Source of the DNA: Chlorokybus atmophyticus
Lineage: Eukaryota; Streptophyta; Chlorokybophyceae; Chlorokybales; Chlorokybaceae
Direction of reading: 5' to 3'
Assembly (NCBI GenBank): GCA_009103225.1
Contig: RHPI01002262.1
Location: 875,478 to 939,477, forward strand
Length of the DNA stretch: 64,000 bases
A program made the position numbers and the translations under genes. Below, one piece after another: positions 61,139-64,000 of the stretch (the stretch's first letter is position 1; each line of letters opens with the position of its first letter). Under the pieces are notes generated by a model that was not told the DNA's origin, did not search any database, and worked only from the letters and a program-made list of their open reading frames with translations.

Positions 61139-63005
61139 ATGGCGCGTTTGCGTGTTGCTCGTTGGGTTTTGGTCGCCGTGGTGGCCTGCGTGGCCGTGTC
61201 GGTGGTATGCGCCACTGCCGACGAGAAGGACAACTTGTGGGACGTGGAATACAGCGTCGACGAGTATGCGCCTGATGTTGCTGCTTCTGAGGTGTGCCTG
61301 AAGTGTAATCAACTGGACTGGTTTGCGTTGTGCGTTTCTTCTGGCCAGCTGGCAGTTTGTGTAGCATGCGAACCGTTCTCAAGCTGTGGCTCCCATCACG
61401 AATTTGCTGGCCATTGTCACACATTGCGTCTCCTTGGTTTCGTATGCTAGCCTGAGTTTTGTGCTTGTGCAAGCTTCAGCATCAAACCATCTAGCATGCT
61501 CAAGCAGGTCTGTCCAAGCGTCAGTGAGAAGTGGGACAGCTAGTTGGTTTTTATCAGCCGTTTGCCATTTAATCAGCCTGCTCAGCCCGCCTTGTCTTTG
61601 CAGGTGGTGAGTACAGAGCCAGAAGTGTATTCTACTGGCGGCGGTGCAGATATAACCGGGGATCCCGAACCGATATTTGCTGATGATGCTCTCTACCATT
61701 ATGTTGTAAAGCCTATGCTGGACTGGTCTGCACAAGACCCGGCACAAGTTGAACCTTACGATGAGAATCCGTATGCTGAAGAAATCAGATCAGTTTATGC
61801 AGATGCTGATGAGTATGTCTATGACTACTACGAGCAAGTAGATAATATAGTGCCGGACTTTCCCGGCTCGACTGAACCGTATGACTCGTCGGAGGCAGTG
61901 TCCAGCAATGACATGGGCTTGTACTCGTCGTACAGCGTGTTCAGCCGTTCTTCCACACTACAGCTACTGTCGGGACTTGAGCGTGTCCTTGAGCTGCATT
62001 TAGACATCTTGCGTGCGGCTGCACCTGGCTTTGTAGCTCCACTGCGCCCTGACTCGCCTGCGCTTATCCAGGTAGGCTACATGTTGTTGAAATGTCTGCA
62101 TCTATCCAAGCACGTGCCACTGTGTTGCCTTCATGCGGATCCACGCATTGTTAGCAGTAAGCTTAATCTTGTGTCCAGGCTCGCACGAATGCCCTACAGC
62201 GGATGGCTTGCGGGCGTGGCTCCTGCATGCCCCAGGTCGGTATCACGCAGGTCTGGTTTGCCATCATCAATCACATGCATGGCGCACATGCATGTTGTTG
62301 TGTGCACCTGTTGGTCATGGAGTTTTCTGTTTGATAGGTGCAGACTTTGTCCATTGTTGTGGATGGGGACTCAATGTCAGCGACAGCAACCGCAACGGAG
62401 TACATTACCGTTTATGACAACGAGTACATGAACTACGAAATGGAGACGAGCAGCGGCAGCATGGAGGATAGAACAGCGATGGAGTTCCCCGACTTGTATG
62501 ATGACATCCAACCAGAGCCTTCCATGCTAACCCTGCCGCCACCAGACTTCACATTCAGCAGTAAGTGGCGTGACACTGCATGCTATCTGTGCTGCGATGT
62601 ATAATCGTGAGTGCATGTGCACTAGTAGGTGCACACACGCAGGCGTGTATGGATGTGTGGTGTAGTTGTGTCTCCACATTCGTCCGTGGCATGCATTGAT
62701 GTATACTATGTTTGTCTGCAGAGTATGTGTCATCTAGGGAGTTCTTTATACAATGGGCGTGTTTGGCGGGGCTCGTGGCCTTCACAGTCTGCTTCTGGGT
62801 GCGCAACTTTGTACAGCAGCGCCGCGATGCAGAGACCATACTTGTTGTGTCGGAGGCTACATCACTATTTCAGCAGTCATCCAACATGACAAACCCTCTT
62901 CTGACGTCTCAGCCCGAGTACATTACTATCACGACAGAAACTCTCCCGCTGCTGCCTTCTGGCAAACAGGCCCCCCGCGATTACTCCCCTCCAGAGATGG
63001 TTTGA
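61139..63005 (+). CDS. Type I single-pass membrane protein with acidic Tyr-rich ectodomain, function unknown
   Basis: Five exons (61139-61291, 61604-62071, 62179-62235, 62338-62560, 62722-63005) in phase encode about 394 residues. The N-terminus is a clear signal peptide (MARLRVARW then VLVAVVACVAVSVVCATA). The predicted ectodomain is acidic and rich in Tyr, Asp, Glu and Ser (DADEYVYDYYEQVDNIVPDF, YDNEYMNYEMETSSGSMED). A more regular helical stretch LQLLSGLERVLELHLDILRA sits in the middle, and there are few Cys (in the small third exon). One membrane helix (WACLAGLVAFTVCFWV) follows and is capped by RNFVQQRRDAE, giving a short cytoplasmic tail. Tyr clusters near acidic residues could be tyrosine-sulfation targets; that is speculation. 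No family is recognised. TGTAA lies about 126 bases past the stop. Confidence 0.75.
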
Positions 63006-63903
63006 TTACTGAGGTTGGATGGTTTCCTCATTTTAGTCAAACATTGACAGCCCTATCAGGCAGGTAACTGCTATGAAGGGGATGCTGTGACAGATGCAAT
63101 GCGGAGTGTATGTCACAGCATTGCACCGTGTGTAATCTACTAGTAGAAACAACTTGCGTTGAAGGTAGTGATCACGCGTAATAGTTGCTCCCAACCCACT
63201 GTACATTGGAAATTTATAAGGAATTTGCCCATGCATTGATAAAAAGAGCCAAGTGCACATGCTGTGTGTTGATTGTTGTGGGTGGGCAAATGTGTTAAGC
63301 ATATATAAACACCAATCAGGACAGCTGGGATATGGAGGATCCAACATTTGCTTGTTCGCGAACAGCTGTGCTCAATCTGATCACAGCAGTGTTGCGCATG
63401 TGCATACGCGTCGCGCATGTTCTGAACAATGTGCGGCAGCCCTGGCTTGGTGCCTGCCTGTGACAGGCCGCCACATCTTGTGTTTGACGCCTTGGTCAAC
63501 AACTTGAGATTGCTTTGTTTTGTGAGTTCCACGGCGAGCATTGCCTTGGATGCTGATTGCTGCACCAAAGAAGTAGAAAGCATGATGCGTATGCGGCCTC
63601 AATACTGTCTCTGCATAAAAACCTTTGCACACACGATGTGTGCTCACATGTCTATAGCAATAGCGGCCCGCATGCGCTCTGGAATGCTGTGCATGCAGCA
63701 GGAGCGCACGCACATGAGCGCATAAGCATCACATGATGCGCAACTGAGTTACCCCAATGTATGGTTATCAACACATGAAAGGGACTCCACAGCAAGACAA
63801 ACACTCAGCACAGCATATAGGCAAGTGCTGTGTGAACGACCGCATGCAACATGCACTTCAGCTCCTGGAGCGCGTTTACACCTACGTACTTTGCAATCTG
63901 GTT

Positions 63904-63949
63904 ATTTTGCGCACAAAAAAGACTGTACTACAGTCTTTTTGCGCAAAAT
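63904..63949. repeat. Near-perfect hairpin (about 21-bp stem)
   Basis: ATTTTGCGC...GACTGTA (63904-63927) pairs with TACAGTC...GCGCAAAAT (63929-63949) around a single-base centre, with a three-base bulge in the A run. The T run in the right arm after the stem recalls a Pol III or bacterial-type terminator, but in this context it is more likely a small palindromic repeat. Confidence 0.6.
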
Positions 63950-63958
63950 ATCAATTTG

Positions 63959-63959
63959 T

Positions 63960-64000
<41 letters not shown>
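63959..64000. repeat. (CA)n microsatellite at the window edge
   Basis: An uninterrupted dinucleotide repeat of about 21 units runs off the end of the window, so its full length is unknown. Confidence 0.97.

Larger units (their letters stand above)
63006..64000. other. Intergenic region to window end, no gene seen
   Basis: The region contains a near-perfect hairpin at 63904-63949 and ends in a (CA)n tract. Open frames here are short and unsupported. Confidence 0.5.

Overview
This is nuclear DNA of a photosynthetic eukaryote, most likely a green-lineage alga. Nearly every gene is split by GT-AG introns, with a visible GC-AG minority. Several products carry plastid or mitochondrial targeting sequences, and the PPR, DUF2854, GC1-type epimerase and ACD11-type proteins are typical of plants and algae. 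A polycystin channel and a possible ciliary coiled-coil protein suggest a flagellated cell. An ectodomain resembling plant ALE2-type receptor kinases, together with telo-box-like promoter motifs, tilts the guess towards a streptophyte-grade alga. That placement is inference; no rRNA or organelle gene is present to confirm it.

Layout, left to right. 1-3.0 kb: gene-poor, with a diverged repeat pair. 3.0-9.0 kb (+): polycystin/TRPP channel in 26 visible exons. 9.0-12.2 kb: AT-rich intergenic DNA. 12.2-16.2 kb (+): mitochondrial 2-oxoglutarate dehydrogenase E1. 16.9-17.6 kb: assembly gap of Ns. 19.8-24.1 kb (+): secreted, single-pass modular receptor-like protein without a kinase. 24.5-27.9 kb (-): coiled-coil protein. 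28.6-30.2 kb (+): Asn/His-rich protein. 31.3-32.2 kb: a close head-to-head pair of small genes. 33.0-35.4 kb (-): PPR protein. 35.7-38.5 kb (-): plastid SDR epimerase of the GC1/SDR39U1 type, divergent from 38.7-40.3 kb (+): plastid DUF2854 protein. 41.5-45.3 kb (-): eIF3b. 47.7-50.4 kb (-): EamA/DMT transporter. 50.4-54.8 kb: intergenic, with an interstitial (CCCTAA)4 block. 54.8-56.3 kb (+): ACD11-like sphingolipid transfer protein. 56.6-57.8 kb: a giant (CT)n tract. 58.6-60.8 kb (-): uncharacterised plastid membrane protein, divergent from 61.1-63.0 kb (+): a type I membrane protein of unknown function.

The genes do not form one pathway; this is ordinary eukaryotic gene order. The functional groupings are plastid proteins (GC1-like, DUF2854, the 58.6-60.8 kb protein, perhaps the PPR protein), mitochondrial proteins (OGDH, the 31.3 kb gene), cell-surface or ciliary proteins (polycystin, 19.8 kb, 61.1 kb) and translation (eIF3b). 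Exon boundaries were read by hand from splice consensus, codon phase and remembered family sequence; reading phase is continuous through all models except where stated. About 98 introns were resolved, many carrying (TG)n/(CA)n tracts.
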